From: Haemophilus sp. HMSC068C11
GTDB taxonomy: Bacteria; Pseudomonadota; Gammaproteobacteria; Enterobacterales; Pasteurellaceae
DNA length: 64,000 bases
NCBI RefSeq assembly: GCF_001815355.1
Contig: NZ_KV820360.1
Coordinates: forward strand, 233,716-297,715
Direction of reading: 5' to 3'
In this document: piece after piece, positions 39,939-49,200 of the stretch
How the letters are laid out: each line of letters opens with the position of its first letter
Numbering within the stretch: the first letter of the stretch is position 1
Position numbers and translations under genes: made by a program
Notes under the pieces: generated by a model
Told to the model about the DNA's origin: nothing
The model's database searches: none
What the model saw: only the letters and a program-made list of their open reading frames with translations

Positions 39939-40576
39939 TTCGCACTCTCCGCTTGATAAAGATTAAAGGTTTTCATATTCAAGAGATAAGGTTTTAACAC
40001 CAACAATAAATCAAATAAATGTTTTAATTTTTCATCTTTTTGTTCACTATTGGCTAATGCCGCTAAAGTCACATTCACCTCTTTTTCCGCTAACATTTTT
40101 GCTGCAGTCAAATAAGCTTTCACTACATCCATTTCGGCTTCATCACAACGAGCCAAGATCGCCAAAATATCACGTTCTTTTGCTGTAAAAATGCCTTCAC
40201 GAGGATTCAATAAGCCTTCCGCTACCATATCTTCGATTTGTTTAGCGGAAAGATGAAATTCTTCACATAATTGCTCAATAGTGAATACCTCATTTTCTGC
40301 CCCCATGATGATATCCAATAATCCAATAAGGCTTTCATAAGGATTATTCCAATCAAAATGAGGATGAGCAAAAAGTGCTTTAATTTGTGAAATCGTTGCA
40401 TTGAAATTGCTTTGTAGATATTTAATAAAACTAAGCAACTTCACACAATGTTCATCATAGAGATGAAAATTCGGTTTATCTTTCACCGGCTCTGGCAACA
40501 AACCTTCTTTCACATAGTACAGCACCGTGGATTTTGGTGTCTGACTAAGCTTAACCAAATCATTCATTTTTAACAT
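39935..40576 (-). CDS. MerR-family transcriptional regulator
   Basis: N-terminal MerR winged helix (MNDLVKLSQTPKSTVLYYVK, then EGLLPEPVKDKPNFHLYDEH) followed by a helical effector region of about 140 residues with no cysteine pattern typical of metal sensors. The start is at or two codons after 40576 (MLKMNDLVK). Its stop overlaps the aas start (ATGA), so it is probably the dedicated regulator of the phospholipid repair gene. The ligand is unknown. Confidence 0.85.
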   Translation of the reverse strand: MLKMNDLVKLSQTPKSTVLYYVKEGLLPEPVKDKPNFHLYDEHCVKLLSFIKYLQSNFNATISQIKALFAHPHFDWNNPYESLIGLLDIIMGAENEVFTIEQLCEEFHLSAKQIEDMVAEGLLNPREGIFTAKERDILAILARCDEAEMDVVKAYLTAAKMLAEKEVNVTLAALANSEQKDEKLKHLFDLLLVLKPYLLNMKTFNLYQAESAK

Positions 40577-40712
40577 CAGGATTTCCCTCTAGGTTGATTT
40601 GTTGTGTATTGTAGCGTATAAAAACAAAAAGTAAATAGTGTTGCTTTACACTTTTAATTAGGTTTAATAAAAAAGTTGCTCATCACATTATGAACAACTT
40701 TCTTAATCAGCT

Positions 40713-42275
40713 TTAGTTTTCAACTTTTCGCCATAGATCCTTACTGTAAATGACGCCCACTGAATTTTTCTTCGCCCCCATAATAGTTGGAGAAATATAA
40801 ACCGGTGTGGTGTACTGGAAAAGCGGTAAAGCAAGGTTTTCCTGTTGGATCTTCTCACTTAATTTTAAGTAAATTTCTGACCGCTCTTTTTCATTTAAGC
40901 TTTTCAGTGCTTGCTCAAAAAGTTGATCGTATTCTGCATTGGCATAGCCATTTTTATTATCGGGGCTTTTAGAATAGAACAAACCCAAAAATGCCATCGG
41001 ATGATTAAAGTCTGCACACCAGCCAGAACGAATGACTTGGAAATCACCCTTTTGGCGTTTCATTTGTAATATTTGCCAATTGACGGGTTGGGCATCCACA
41101 CGCAACATATCGGACTGCGTTAATTGCCCTACTACACGTTGCGCGATATTCACATGCAAGGGCGCATCATCATAAAGCACATTTAAATGTAGCGGATGTC
41201 TTTCATCAATTTTATTTTGAGCCAATAACTGCTCGGCAACAACGGGCTCCCATCTTGAATCTTGTCCATTTAGCATAGCTTTCGGTAAAAAATAAGAACT
41301 TGGAATTGCCGCTGGAATCTCATTATTCACAATATTCGTGACAGAAACCAACGAAGCGATCGCCTTACGCACATCTGCCTTAGCAAGTTTAGGATCGTTT
41401 AAATTAAATTCATAAAAATACTCACAAAGCTTCGGAAAATGCTGAAGATCTGAATGAACTTCAGGTACATCAACCACCACATCAAATTCAGCCAATTTAG
41501 GCGCAACAAAAGGTAGATAAGCTACGCGTTCAAAAGCGACATTATTTTTCTGCCAATAATAGGGGTTTTTCGCTAAGTGTATGCTTCTCACACTTTCACT
41601 TTCGATCATATAAGCCCCGTTTGTCACTGGAGAATCAGGATCGCTATATTGTGGCACAAGGCTAATATGCGCTAACATTTCCGGCAAATGCGGTGTTGGT
41701 TTATCAAGCTCAATGCGTAAAGTGCGGTCATTTTCCGCATAAATTCCTAAGCTCTTAAAAGGTTTATTTTTCTCTAAAACGCCTTTCGCATTTTTTAGAT
41801 TAAGATAAGCCAAATAAGATCTTAATGGACTATTGGATTGAGACAACGCTTGCCAAGAAAGCATCACATCTTGAGCGACTAAAGGTTCACCGTTTGACCA
41901 ACGAAGCCCTTCACGTAAGGTAAAGATCCAGGTTTTGTTGTCTTTTGTTTGCCAACTTTCTGCGATACCCGGCACGATTCGTCCTTCCTGATCATAAGCG
42001 GTTAAGCCTTCATATAAATCGCGCAATAAGTTTTCTTGTTCAGGATAACGCACAAACCAAGGCTCAAAAGAAGGAGAATGAGTAAACGCCCGAGTCAGTA
42101 AAGTTCTACTCGGTTTTGAAGTATTTTCTTGTTCAATAGACTGGCTTTGTGTTGGTTTCTCTTCTGTTGCCGTGTTTGTAGATTTCGGGCTATTTAATTT
42201 GTCACAACCGCTTAATCCAAAAACGACACCTAAAATGACCGCACTTTTAAGCCTAGTAAGGAAAGCATTATCCAT
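40713..42275 (-). CDS. Oligopeptide-binding lipoprotein-like protein, SBP family 5
   Basis: Extracellular solute-binding protein family 5 (OppA/DppA/SapA type). Signal sequence with lipobox LSGC (lipid-anchored, unusual for enteric OppA), then the family signature RDLYEGLTAYDQEGRIVPGI, WTFTLREGLRWSNGEP (here WIFTLREGLRWSNG) and the C-terminal lobe. No ABC permease genes are adjacent, so it is an orphan binding protein, possibly for peptides or haem-peptide ligands. An apparent start at 42281 is TTG; ATG 42275 is preferred. Overlaps the YbaN-like gene. Confidence 0.8.
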   Translation of the reverse strand: MDNAFLTRLKSAVILGVVFGLSGCDKLNSPKSTNTATEEKPTQSQSIEQENTSKPSRTLLTRAFTHSPSFEPWFVRYPEQENLLRDLYEGLTAYDQEGRIVPGIAESWQTKDNKTWIFTLREGLRWSNGEPLVAQDVMLSWQALSQSNSPLRSYLAYLNLKNAKGVLEKNKPFKSLGIYAENDRTLRIELDKPTPHLPEMLAHISLVPQYSDPDSPVTNGAYMIESESVRSIHLAKNPYYWQKNNVAFERVAYLPFVAPKLAEFDVVVDVPEVHSDLQHFPKLCEYFYEFNLNDPKLAKADVRKAIASLVSVTNIVNNEIPAAIPSSYFLPKAMLNGQDSRWEPVVAEQLLAQNKIDERHPLHLNVLYDDAPLHVNIAQRVVGQLTQSDMLRVDAQPVNWQILQMKRQKGDFQVIRSGWCADFNHPMAFLGLFYSKSPDNKNGYANAEYDQLFEQALKSLNEKERSEIYLKLSEKIQQENLALPLFQYTTPVYISPTIMGAKKNSVGVIYSKDLWRKVEN

Positions 42276-42729
42276 TTTCAACGTCTTCTGTTTTAATCCA
42301 AAAGAAAAAGAACCAATATTTTACCGCAATTAAAATGGCAATGATCGTTCGCCCCACTACACTTGGAGTAAAGTAAAAGCCAATTAAAAGCATCATAGTT
42401 GAAAAGGTTAGAATAGAAATTTTTGCTTTTTTTGTTAATGCACGACGTTCATTAAAAGATTTCAGATACTTTTGATAAAGCTTTGTCTCTAAAAACCAAC
42501 GTTCTAAGCGAGATGAACCTTGCGCAAAAGAATAAAGTGTTAGCAACAAAAAAGGTGTTGTCGGAAGAATGGGTAGAAAAATACCAATCACGCCTAAAAC
42601 CAAAGAAATACAACCAAGTACAATATAAATAGCTTTAATTAAAGGATTTTTGGGGAAGAATTTAAGTGCAACAAAACCGACTATAACCGAAAACGTGATT
42701 AAGCCAGAAAACAATAACGCGTCGTTCAT
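42268..42729 (-). CDS. DUF454 (YbaN-like) inner-membrane protein
   Basis: Small membrane protein with the DUF454 pattern: ALKFFPKNPLIKAIYIVLGC..LGVIGIFLPILPTTPFLLLTLYSFA split around GIFLPILPTTPF, then SSRLERWFLETKLYQKYL and RRALTKKAKI, and two C-terminal membrane helices. Function unknown. Three ATG codons in a row follow AGGA; the third (42729) has the best spacing and gives 153 residues. The longer open frame upstream is not supported. Confidence 0.82.
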   Translation of the reverse strand: MNDALLFSGLITFSVIVGFVALKFFPKNPLIKAIYIVLGCISLVLGVIGIFLPILPTTPFLLLTLYSFAQGSSRLERWFLETKLYQKYLKSFNERRALTKKAKISILTFSTMMLLIGFYFTPSVVGRTIIAILIAVKYWFFFFWIKTEDVENG

Positions 42730-42845
42730 CATCATTCCTAAATAAAAGTGATACGCAATTATTACTGATTTTTTAGATTTTTCAACCTTGATATTATAGA
42801 ATTTGTCGCAATTTACTAAAGAAACAGTTAGCAAAAGGAATATTT

Positions 42846-44885
42846 ATGTCTAATCCATTACTTCATATTGAAGGCTTACCTCCGTTTTCTCAAATCAAAC
42901 CAGAACATATTCAACCGGCAATCCAAAAACTCATCGAAGAAAATCGTCAAGCCATTGAACAAGTTTTAAAACAACCGCACTTTACTTGGGAAAACTTTAT
43001 TGAACCACTTTCTGAAGCAGGAGAACACTTAAGTCGTGCTTGGTCACCGATCTCCCATTTAAATTCAGTTAAAAACAGCCCTGAATTACGTGATGCGTAC
43101 CAAGCCTGCTTGCCACTACTCTCTGAATACAGCACCTGGGTAGGTCAACACAAAGGCTTATACAACGCTTATTTAGCCTTAAAAAATAGTCCTGAATTTG
43201 CCACTTATTCAGTAGCACAAAAGAAAGCCATTGAAAATGCACTGCGTGATTTTGAGCTTTCAGGTATCGGTTTATCCGAAGAAAAACAAAAACGTTATGG
43301 TGAGATTGTTGCTCGCTTATCAGAATTAAGCGCACAATTTAGCAATAATGTACTCGATGCCACCATGGGTTGGGAAAAAGTCATTGAAGATGAAAGCCAA
43401 TTAGCGGGTCTTCCTGAATCTGCATTACTTGCAGCAAAACAATCTGCTGAAAGTAAAGGCCTAAAAGGCTATCGTTTTACGTTAGAAATTCCAAGTTATT
43501 TGCCAATTATGACCTATTGTGAAAATGCAGCACTACGCGAAGAAATGTATCGAGCTTACGCGACTCGTGCTTCAGATCAAGGTCCAAACGCAGGTAAATG
43601 GGATAACACAGCGATCATTGAAGAAATCATGACGTTACGCGTGGAACTAGCGAAATTGTTAGGTTTCAATACGTACACTGAACGTTCACTTGCCACCAAA
43701 ATGGCTGAAAACCCACAACAAGTGTTAGATTTCTTAAATAACCTTGCAGATCGTTCAAAAGCACAAGGTGAGAAAGAATTAGCTGACCTCAAAGCTTATT
43801 GTGAAAAAGAATTTGGCGTTACTGAACTTGCCCCTTGGGATATCAGTTTCTATTCTGAAAAACAAAAACAACATTTATATGCGATCAATGATGAAGAACT
43901 TCGTCCTTATTTCCCTGAAGATCGGGTTATTTCGGGTTTATTTGAATTAATTAAACGTATTTTTAATATTCGTGCAGTTGAACGTTTTGGCGTAGATACT
44001 TGGCATAAAGATGTGCGTTTCTTTGATTTAATTGATGAAACGGATGAGGTACGTGGCAGTTTCTATCTCGATCTTTATGCGCGCGAAAATAAACGTGGCG
44101 GTGCCTGGATGGATGATTGCATTGGCAGAAAACGTAATGCTGACGGTTCAATTCAAAAACCTGTTGCCTATTTAACGTGTAACTTTAACGCCCCTATTGG
44201 TGATAAACCTGCTCTATTCACCCATGATGAAGTTACCACTCTCTTCCATGAGTTCGGTCATGGCATTCACCATATGCTCACCAAAGTTGATGTGCCGGAT
44301 GTTGCGGGTATCAATGGTGTACCTTGGGATGCAGTAGAACTTCCAAGTCAATTTATGGAAAACTGGTGTTGGGAAAAAGAAGCGCTTGATTTTATTTCGG
44401 GTCACTTTGAAACGCACGAACCATTGCCAGAAGAAAAATTAAATCAACTTCTTAAAGCAAAAAACTATCAAGCGGCGATGTTTGTGTTACGTCAGCTTGA
44501 ATTTGGCTTGTTTGATTTTACTCTTCACCATACTTTTGAAGCAGGTAAAGCCAACCAAGTGCTTGATACCTTAAAAGCAGTGAAAGATAAAGTGGCCGTG
44601 ATTAAAGGTGTAGAATGGGCAAGAACACCACATAGCTTTAGCCATATCTTTGCTGGCGGTTATGCGGCAGGTTATTACAGCTATCTATGGGCTGAGGTAC
44701 TATCTGCAGATGCCTTCTCTCGCTTTGAAGAGGAAGGAATTTTCAATCCAGTTACCGGTAAATCTTTCTTGGATGAAATTCTCACTCGTGGTGGCTCTGA
44801 AGAACCAATGGTCTTATTCAAACGCTTCCGTGGACGTGAACCTCAATTAGACGCATTGCTTCATCATAAAGGCATTGCGAACTAA
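42846..44885 (+). CDS. prlC: Oligopeptidase A
   Basis: Cytosolic M3-family zinc metallopeptidase that degrades signal peptides and short peptides. The zinc site HEFGHGIHH has HEFGH at residues 468-472, with the third ligand in the downstream GINGVPWDAVELPSQFMENW segment. 679 residues, E. coli length 680. AAAGGAAT ribosome site. Divergent from the YbaN-like gene and the family 5 binding lipoprotein, an arrangement I also recall in H. influenzae. Confidence 0.96.
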   Translation: MSNPLLHIEGLPPFSQIKPEHIQPAIQKLIEENRQAIEQVLKQPHFTWENFIEPLSEAGEHLSRAWSPISHLNSVKNSPELRDAYQACLPLLSEYSTWVGQHKGLYNAYLALKNSPEFATYSVAQKKAIENALRDFELSGIGLSEEKQKRYGEIVARLSELSAQFSNNVLDATMGWEKVIEDESQLAGLPESALLAAKQSAESKGLKGYRFTLEIPSYLPIMTYCENAALREEMYRAYATRASDQGPNAGKWDNTAIIEEIMTLRVELAKLLGFNTYTERSLATKMAENPQQVLDFLNNLADRSKAQGEKELADLKAYCEKEFGVTELAPWDISFYSEKQKQHLYAINDEELRPYFPEDRVISGLFELIKRIFNIRAVERFGVDTWHKDVRFFDLIDETDEVRGSFYLDLYARENKRGGAWMDDCIGRKRNADGSIQKPVAYLTCNFNAPIGDKPALFTHDEVTTLFHEFGHGIHHMLTKVDVPDVAGINGVPWDAVELPSQFMENWCWEKEALDFISGHFETHEPLPEEKLNQLLKAKNYQAAMFVLRQLEFGLFDFTLHHTFEAGKANQVLDTLKAVKDKVAVIKGVEWARTPHSFSHIFAGGYAAGYYSYLWAEVLSADAFSRFEEEGIFNPVTGKSFLDEILTRGGSEEPMVLFKRFRGREPQLDALLHHKGIAN

Positions 44886-44890
44886 TAACT

Positions 44891-44924
44891 AAAAAAGAGC
44901 GGTCAAATTTTTGACCGTTTTTTT
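44891..44924 (+). terminator. Variant-USS terminator of prlC
   Basis: Stem CGGTCAAA/TTTGACCG within AAAAAAGAGCGGTCAAA, then T7. Again a GAGCGGT variant core. Confidence 0.75.
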
Positions 44925-44942
44925 ATCTTCCAATATGCAGAA

Positions 44943-44977
44943 AATAAAAAAGCCCTCGGTAATTCGAAGGCTTTTAT
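44943..44977 (-). terminator. Intrinsic terminator of rpsO
   Basis: AAAAGCC/GGCTTTT stem extended past one mismatch by TCG/CGA, T-rich on the minus strand. Confidence 0.75.
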
Positions 44978-44997
44978 TTTTACTATCGTAATAAAAA

Positions 44998-45267
44998 TTA
45001 GCGACGTAAACCTAAACGAGCGATAGTGCTTTGGTATAAAGCAAGATCAGTACGTTTTAAGTAGTCTAAAAGTTTACGACGACGAGAAACCATACGTAAT
45101 AAACCACGACGACCATGGTGGTCTTTTTTGTGCTCAGCGAAGTGAGCTTGTAAGTGGTTGATTTGTGCAGTTAATAATGCGATTTGAACTTCAGAAGAAC
45201 CAGTATCTTTCGCATCGCGACCAAATTCAGCAACGATTGCTGCTTTTTTTTCAGTACTTAGAGACAT
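44998..45267 (-). CDS. rpsO: 30S ribosomal protein S15
   Basis: Primary 16S rRNA-binding protein. 89 residues: [20 protein letters not shown], the [20 protein letters not shown] helix and the [22 protein letters not shown] basic region (in parts), ending RLGLRR. AGGAG ribosome site 5 nt before ATG. pnp, its usual enteric partner, is not adjacent. Confidence 0.97.
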   Translation of the reverse strand: MSLSTEKKAAIVAEFGRDAKDTGSSEVQIALLTAQINHLQAHFAEHKKDHHGRRGLLRMVSRRRKLLDYLKRTDLALYQSTIARLGLRR

Positions 45268-45350
45268 TTTTTACTCCTAAAAGGTAGTGTTATTAATACA
45301 TCATTCGCCGATCTCTAACTCAGCGATGACAAGGAGCCTGAATTTTAACG
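45268..45350 (-). promoter_or_regulatory. rpsO leader, possible S15 autoregulatory structure
   Basis: The minus-strand leader contains TCATCGC and GCGAATGA arms (about 45301-45331) that can form a stem with one bulged A ahead of AGGAG. Autogenous S15 leaders exist in many bacteria; this is only a structural candidate. Confidence 0.35.
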
Positions 45351-45399
45351 ATTGAAGCCAATAAAAGCAAGGAATTATTGTAAAGAAGCACTTTAAATT

Positions 45400-46245
45400 C
45401 TATGCCTTAGTAATTACCACCTTAATATCTTCTGGTGCCGCATAATAAGGTGCAGAGGTAATAAATAAATTAATGCCTAACTTGGCATAATCTGCCACAT
45501 TATTTTTATTCACCCCACCTGCAACAGAAAGCGTAATATTTCTACCTTGTGCTTTGATGAGATCTAAAGCCGCTTTCACGTCTTCAACCGACCATTTATC
45601 TAGCTGAATAATATCTGGAGAAGCGATAATCATTTGTTCAAATTGTGCAAAATTGTCTGCTTCAAGGGTAACCTTATTTTCTGGCGCTTCACCCTTCAAG
45701 GTTTCCACGATATGTGTCCAGTTATTCGGTTCAGCCAATAAATTACGATGGTTAGTGAAAACCAATAAGGTTTCACTCACGCCTTGACGATGAATATGTC
45801 CGCCAGCAGCCAACACTGCATTAGTTGCCAGTTTGCGGGTATTCGGGATACTTTTACGGGTACAAGCCACCACCGCATGCGGGTTAATGGCTTTGGCATT
45901 AGCAATCATCTCCGCCGTGTATTGCGCCACGCCACAAGACCATTCCAATACAAGCTGCACCACTTTCCATGCCTGCTGTAATTTATCCGCAGAATCGACC
46001 GCACTTAGCAATAAAGCACCGGCTTCAACTGCTTCCCCTTCATTCACATAAACCTGAGGCGTAATGCCTAATTTTTTCAGTAACCGTTCTGCCAACGAAA
46101 TCCCCGCTACCATTCCGGCATTTTTACGTTTGAATTCAATTTTTGCTGGGACTTTTTCTAGCCCTAATGCGTGCGTGGTTAAGTCACCGCGGTAAATATC
46201 TTCCAATAAAAAATCATCGAGTTCTTTGTCTGAGAAATAAATCAT
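45400..46245 (-). CDS. modD: Molybdenum utilisation protein ModD (NadC-like phosphoribosyltransferase fold)
   Basis: Resembles quinolinate phosphoribosyltransferase, but its signature is the ModD form: [20 protein letters not shown] then [19 protein letters not shown], where true NadC has DTRKTTPGLR and a KDNH segment. ModD genes are found in molybdate transport operons; the reaction is not known to me with certainty. 281 residues. It is the last gene of a four-gene operon behind the modC-like ATPase (9-nt gap). An automatic annotation could call it nadC; the operon context argues against that. Confidence 0.85.
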   Translation of the reverse strand: MIYFSDKELDDFLLEDIYRGDLTTHALGLEKVPAKIEFKRKNAGMVAGISLAERLLKKLGITPQVYVNEGEAVEAGALLLSAVDSADKLQQAWKVVQLVLEWSCGVAQYTAEMIANAKAINPHAVVACTRKSIPNTRKLATNAVLAAGGHIHRQGVSETLLVFTNHRNLLAEPNNWTHIVETLKGEAPENKVTLEADNFAQFEQMIIASPDIIQLDKWSVEDVKAALDLIKAQGRNITLSVAGGVNKNNVADYAKLGINLFITSAPYYAAPEDIKVVITKA

Positions 46246-46254
46246 AGTTTGTCC

Positions 46255-46854
46255 TTAAATTAATTGCCCTAAATGTAAATGAATTTGTCTATCCGCTAGA
46301 AAATCTGCTTCTTTAGGTTCGTGGGTCACTAATAATGTGGTGAGATTGAAGGCTTTGAGCAAGCTTTTTACGTTTTGCCAAATCTGTTGACGGGTTTGCC
46401 AATCCAATGATGAAAATGGCTCATCTAATAGCATCACATCCGGTGGATTGATTAGCGCCCGAGCCAGTGCTGCACGCTGTTGCTCCCCACCCGATAATTG
46501 GTGCGGATAACGATCGATCAACGTATCAATGTTCAACAGTGCCAATAAATCAAGTTGCTCCTGTCTAGTGCTCTCTGGTTTCGCTAAACTTAAGTTTCCC
46601 CCTACAGTTTTATGAGGGAAAAGATATAAACGTTGATTTAAATAACGACAATGTCTTTCCCAAGAGGCGAGGTTATCCCAAGCACATTGGTTAAAGGTAA
46701 TAGTGCCTTGATAATCCAAATAACCGGCAATGGCATTGAGAAGCGTAGTTTTTCCGCTGCCAGACTGCCCAACAATCGCCACCGATTCACCGTTTGCAAC
46801 CGTTAGGCTAATATCCTTTAAAATACCAACCTGTAAATGTTGAATCTGTAACAT
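46255..46854 (-). CDS. Molybdate/tungstate-type ABC transporter ATP-binding protein (short, no regulatory domain)
   Basis: ABC ATPase: Walker [10 protein letters not shown], signature [15 protein letters not shown], Walker [14 protein letters not shown]-loop LLVTHEP. At 199 residues it consists of the catalytic domain only and lacks the C-terminal Mop/TOBE molybdate-sensing domain of ModC. It starts 1 nt after the permease stop. By operon partners (ModA/WtpA-like protein, CysT/ModB-like permease, ModD) it is predicted to import molybdate or tungstate. Confidence 0.82.
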   Translation of the reverse strand: MLQIQHLQVGILKDISLTVANGESVAIVGQSGSGKTTLLNAIAGYLDYQGTITFNQCAWDNLASWERHCRYLNQRLYLFPHKTVGGNLSLAKPESTRQEQLDLLALLNIDTLIDRYPHQLSGGEQQRAALARALINPPDVMLLDEPFSSLDWQTRQQIWQNVKSLLKAFNLTTLLVTHEPKEADFLADRQIHLHLGQLI

Positions 46855-46855
46855 C

Positions 46856-47653
46856 CTAAAGTTCCCGATTAAGCACGCGTAATAAAAAAAGTAAACAGGC
46901 TGAAATCATTAAAAGCCATAAGGCTGCCCCAATCGCAATTTCAAAATCACCGCTGGAAATATTGAGATATACAGCCACTGGCAAAGTTTCTGTTTTAAAA
47001 CGGGTAGCACCAGCCAGCATTAAAGTCGCGCCAAATTCACCAATGGCGCGCGCCCAAGCCAAAATTGCGCCACACAGCAAAGGCTTCCAACACATAGGTA
47101 GCTCAACTTTAAGCAGGCTTTGCCAAGGTGTTAAACCTAGGTTATAGGCGGCAAGCCGATAACCATCATCAAAATAACTGAAAACTCCACGTGCATTACG
47201 CAACATAATTGAGGTGGCAATATAACTTTGCGCCACCACAATTCCAATAGAGCTAAAAATCCAACGACTAATCTCTGGAATCAGCGAACTCAGCCAACCT
47301 TGTGAACCGAACAACAAAAGTAGACTTAAACCCGTAACTAAGGGTGGCAAAACCATCGGTAAGTCCAGCACAGTATCAATTAGCTTTTGTAGCGGCAGGC
47401 GAATTTGGCTCATCACCCAAGCGGCAGGTAATGCAATTAATAATGCAACAACTAGCGAAAAAAGCGAAGTCCCTAAAGAAAGCATTAAGGCAAAGTGCAG
47501 TTCATGATCAAACAACACCTGTTTGAAAAAATGCCAATTTAATTGCCCAATTAAAGCAAGCACCGTTCCCAGTACCGTTAAAAATAACAACATTAAGGGG
47601 AGCAGTGCTAACTTTAAACTGATGCTTTTATTTAACCGGTAAGAAGCCTTCAT
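46856..47653 (-). CDS. Molybdate/tungstate-type ABC transporter permease (ModB-like)
   Basis: Membrane protein with about six helices and the BPD-type EAA loop ([20 protein letters not shown] ... [21 protein letters not shown]). The [10 protein letters not shown] motif is characteristic of ModB/CysT oxyanion permeases. 265 residues. Its ATG lies inside the end of the binding-protein gene (26-nt overlap), which indicates translational coupling. Confidence 0.85.
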   Translation of the reverse strand: MKASYRLNKSISLKLALLPLMLLFLTVLGTVLALIGQLNWHFFKQVLFDHELHFALMLSLGTSLFSLVVALLIALPAAWVMSQIRLPLQKLIDTVLDLPMVLPPLVTGLSLLLLFGSQGWLSSLIPEISRWIFSSIGIVVAQSYIATSIMLRNARGVFSYFDDGYRLAAYNLGLTPWQSLLKVELPMCWKPLLCGAILAWARAIGEFGATLMLAGATRFKTETLPVAVYLNISSGDFEIAIGAALWLLMISACLLFLLRVLNREL

Positions 47654-48362
47654 CGGTAAAATATTTCACGCCTTCTGTATGGAAAAAATCAAATAGCTGT
47701 TTAGCTTCCGTTGGATGTGCCGAAGATGAAAGTAACGCTAAGGTGACTTTCTCTTGCTGTGTGCCTTGTGGGTTTGGCAAGATTTCTACTTTATCGCGCA
47801 CTTTCCACGCACCGGAACGACCGACAACCGCGGCATCCACATCTCCATTCAATAGATACATCATCAATTGTTTCACGGTAGCCGCTTTGACAACCACTTT
47901 TTCATTCAACGCCTGTTGATAACCAGACAGCTCAAAAATTTTCTCGGCCCCTTTACCTAACGCCATTGCCTTGGCATCGCCGATTCCCAAACGTAAGTTA
48001 CTTTCGGCAAGATCTTTAAAAGAATGAATATTCACACTTTTATCTTTGCGTACCGCCATTACTGGAATGTGTAAAACCAATGGCTCAACGGCTTTAACTT
48101 GATTGTCTTGAGCCAATTTCTCGACATAATCTGCCGAACCGGATAAAAATAAGTCGCCAGTTTTTACTTGGTTATAACGTGCCAAAATTTGACCTGAACC
48201 GCCATATTCCACAGTGACCTTATTGCCCGTATTTTGCTCAAATTGTTTTACAATTTTCTCTACCGGCTCTTTTAAACCCGCGCCAGCATAAAGATAAAGA
48301 TCAGCAGCTTGGCTTGAGAATGTGATCGCCATTAAGGCGGCTAAAGTAGCTAATTTTTTCAT
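47628..48362 (-). CDS. Periplasmic molybdate/tungstate-binding protein (ModA/WtpA-like)
   Basis: Cleaved signal peptide (MKKLATLAALMAITFSSQA). The mature part begins ADLYLYAGAGLKEPVEKIVK, the ModA-type oxyanion-binding N-lobe, with YGGSGQILARYNQVKTGDLF (WtpA/ModA class). 244 residues. First gene of the modA'-modB'-modC'-modD operon. Molybdate versus tungstate preference cannot be read from sequence. A ModE-like operator lies 40 bp upstream. Confidence 0.85.
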   Translation of the reverse strand: MKKLATLAALMAITFSSQAADLYLYAGAGLKEPVEKIVKQFEQNTGNKVTVEYGGSGQILARYNQVKTGDLFLSGSADYVEKLAQDNQVKAVEPLVLHIPVMAVRKDKSVNIHSFKDLAESNLRLGIGDAKAMALGKGAEKIFELSGYQQALNEKVVVKAATVKQLMMYLLNGDVDAAVVGRSGAWKVRDKVEILPNPQGTQQEKVTLALLSSSAHPTEAKQLFDFFHTEGVKYFTDEGFLPVK

Positions 48363-48401
48363 TTAAACTCCTTATTTAAATTAAATGGAATATAGCACAA
48401 T

Positions 48402-48425
48402 CTTTATATAAATTAAATTATAACG
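48402..48425. promoter_or_regulatory. ModE-like operator upstream of the modABC'D operon
   Basis: On the minus strand CGTTATAA-N8-ATATAAAG, close to the E. coli modA operator as I recall it (CGTTATAT-N8-ACATAACG). The spacing is the same and it overlaps the expected promoter, 40 bp before the start codon. Confidence 0.65.
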
Positions 48426-48450
48426 GATTTATACAAACCAATTTATCCTT

Positions 48451-49200
48451 TTATAAATTGAGATGTTTTTTCAATTCCTGAACTGAAGTGCGGTAAATTC
48501 TGGCGAGGTTTTCAAAGGTCATCAGTTCACTTTTTTCGCCTTGCTGGAAACCAAATTCTTGATCGAGCATTGCAATATTTTTGGCTAAATAGACCGCTTG
48601 TTGTGGGTTGTGAGTGGTAATCAACAAGGCGATATTTTGATGTTGTAATTGCTTAATTTTTTCCAACACTCGAATTTGGTTACCAAAATCAAGACTGGCT
48701 GTTGGTTCGTCCATAATCAACAATTTCGCTTGTTGTGCCATGGCTCGAGCGATAAGCACAAGTTGTTTTTCGCCCCCACTGAGTTCATGGTAATAACGTT
48801 TAGCAAGATGGGTTATTTGTAATTCCGCTAAAGCCGAAAAGGCAAGATCTTTATCTTCGGCTCTTGGGGTTTGATACCATTTTAGATATGCAGAACGCCC
48901 CATTAACACCATATCTTGCACCAGAAAAGGAAAAAGCTGCGCATGAGCTTGTGGTACATAAGCAATTTCGCGCGCTAATTCGGCGGCAGAATATGTGGCA
49001 AGAGGTCGATTTTGAAAGAGAATTTGCCCATTGAGTGCAGGTTGCAACCCAAGCAAAGTTTTTAAGAAAGTGCTTTTCCCAGCCCCATTGGCGCCAAGCA
49101 AACAGCAAATTTGCTGAGGTTTTAATGCAAAATTGATCTTGTCTAACAGAGGTTTATTGCCATAACCAATCGTCAGTTGTTGAGTTTCAATTAAATTCAT
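48451..49200 (-). CDS. molC: Molybdate ABC transporter ATP-binding protein MolC
   Basis: FecE-type ABC ATPase: Walker A GANGAGKST, signature LSGGEKQLVLIARAMA, Walker B LLIMDEPTASLD. 249 residues from the start at 49200 (MNLIETQQ); the open frame runs 15 codons further upstream into molB. The start overlaps the molB stop by 4 nt. Corresponds to H. influenzae HI1470, characterised as half of the MolBC molybdate/tungstate importer. Confidence 0.9.
   Translation of the reverse strand: MNLIETQQLTIGYGNKPLLDKINFALKPQQICCLLGANGAGKSTFLKTLLGLQPALNGQILFQNRPLATYSAAELAREIAYVPQAHAQLFPFLVQDMVLMGRSAYLKWYQTPRAEDKDLAFSALAELQITHLAKRYYHELSGGEKQLVLIARAMAQQAKLLIMDEPTASLDFGNQIRVLEKIKQLQHQNIALLITTHNPQQAVYLAKNIAMLDQEFGFQQGEKSELMTFENLARIYRTSVQELKKHLNL

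Noticed and set aside
45400-46245. Annotation as nadC (quinolinate phosphoribosyltransferase)
   Set aside because: Signature residues differ ([15 protein letters not shown]) and the gene is the last of a molybdate-type ABC operon; ModD fits both facts.
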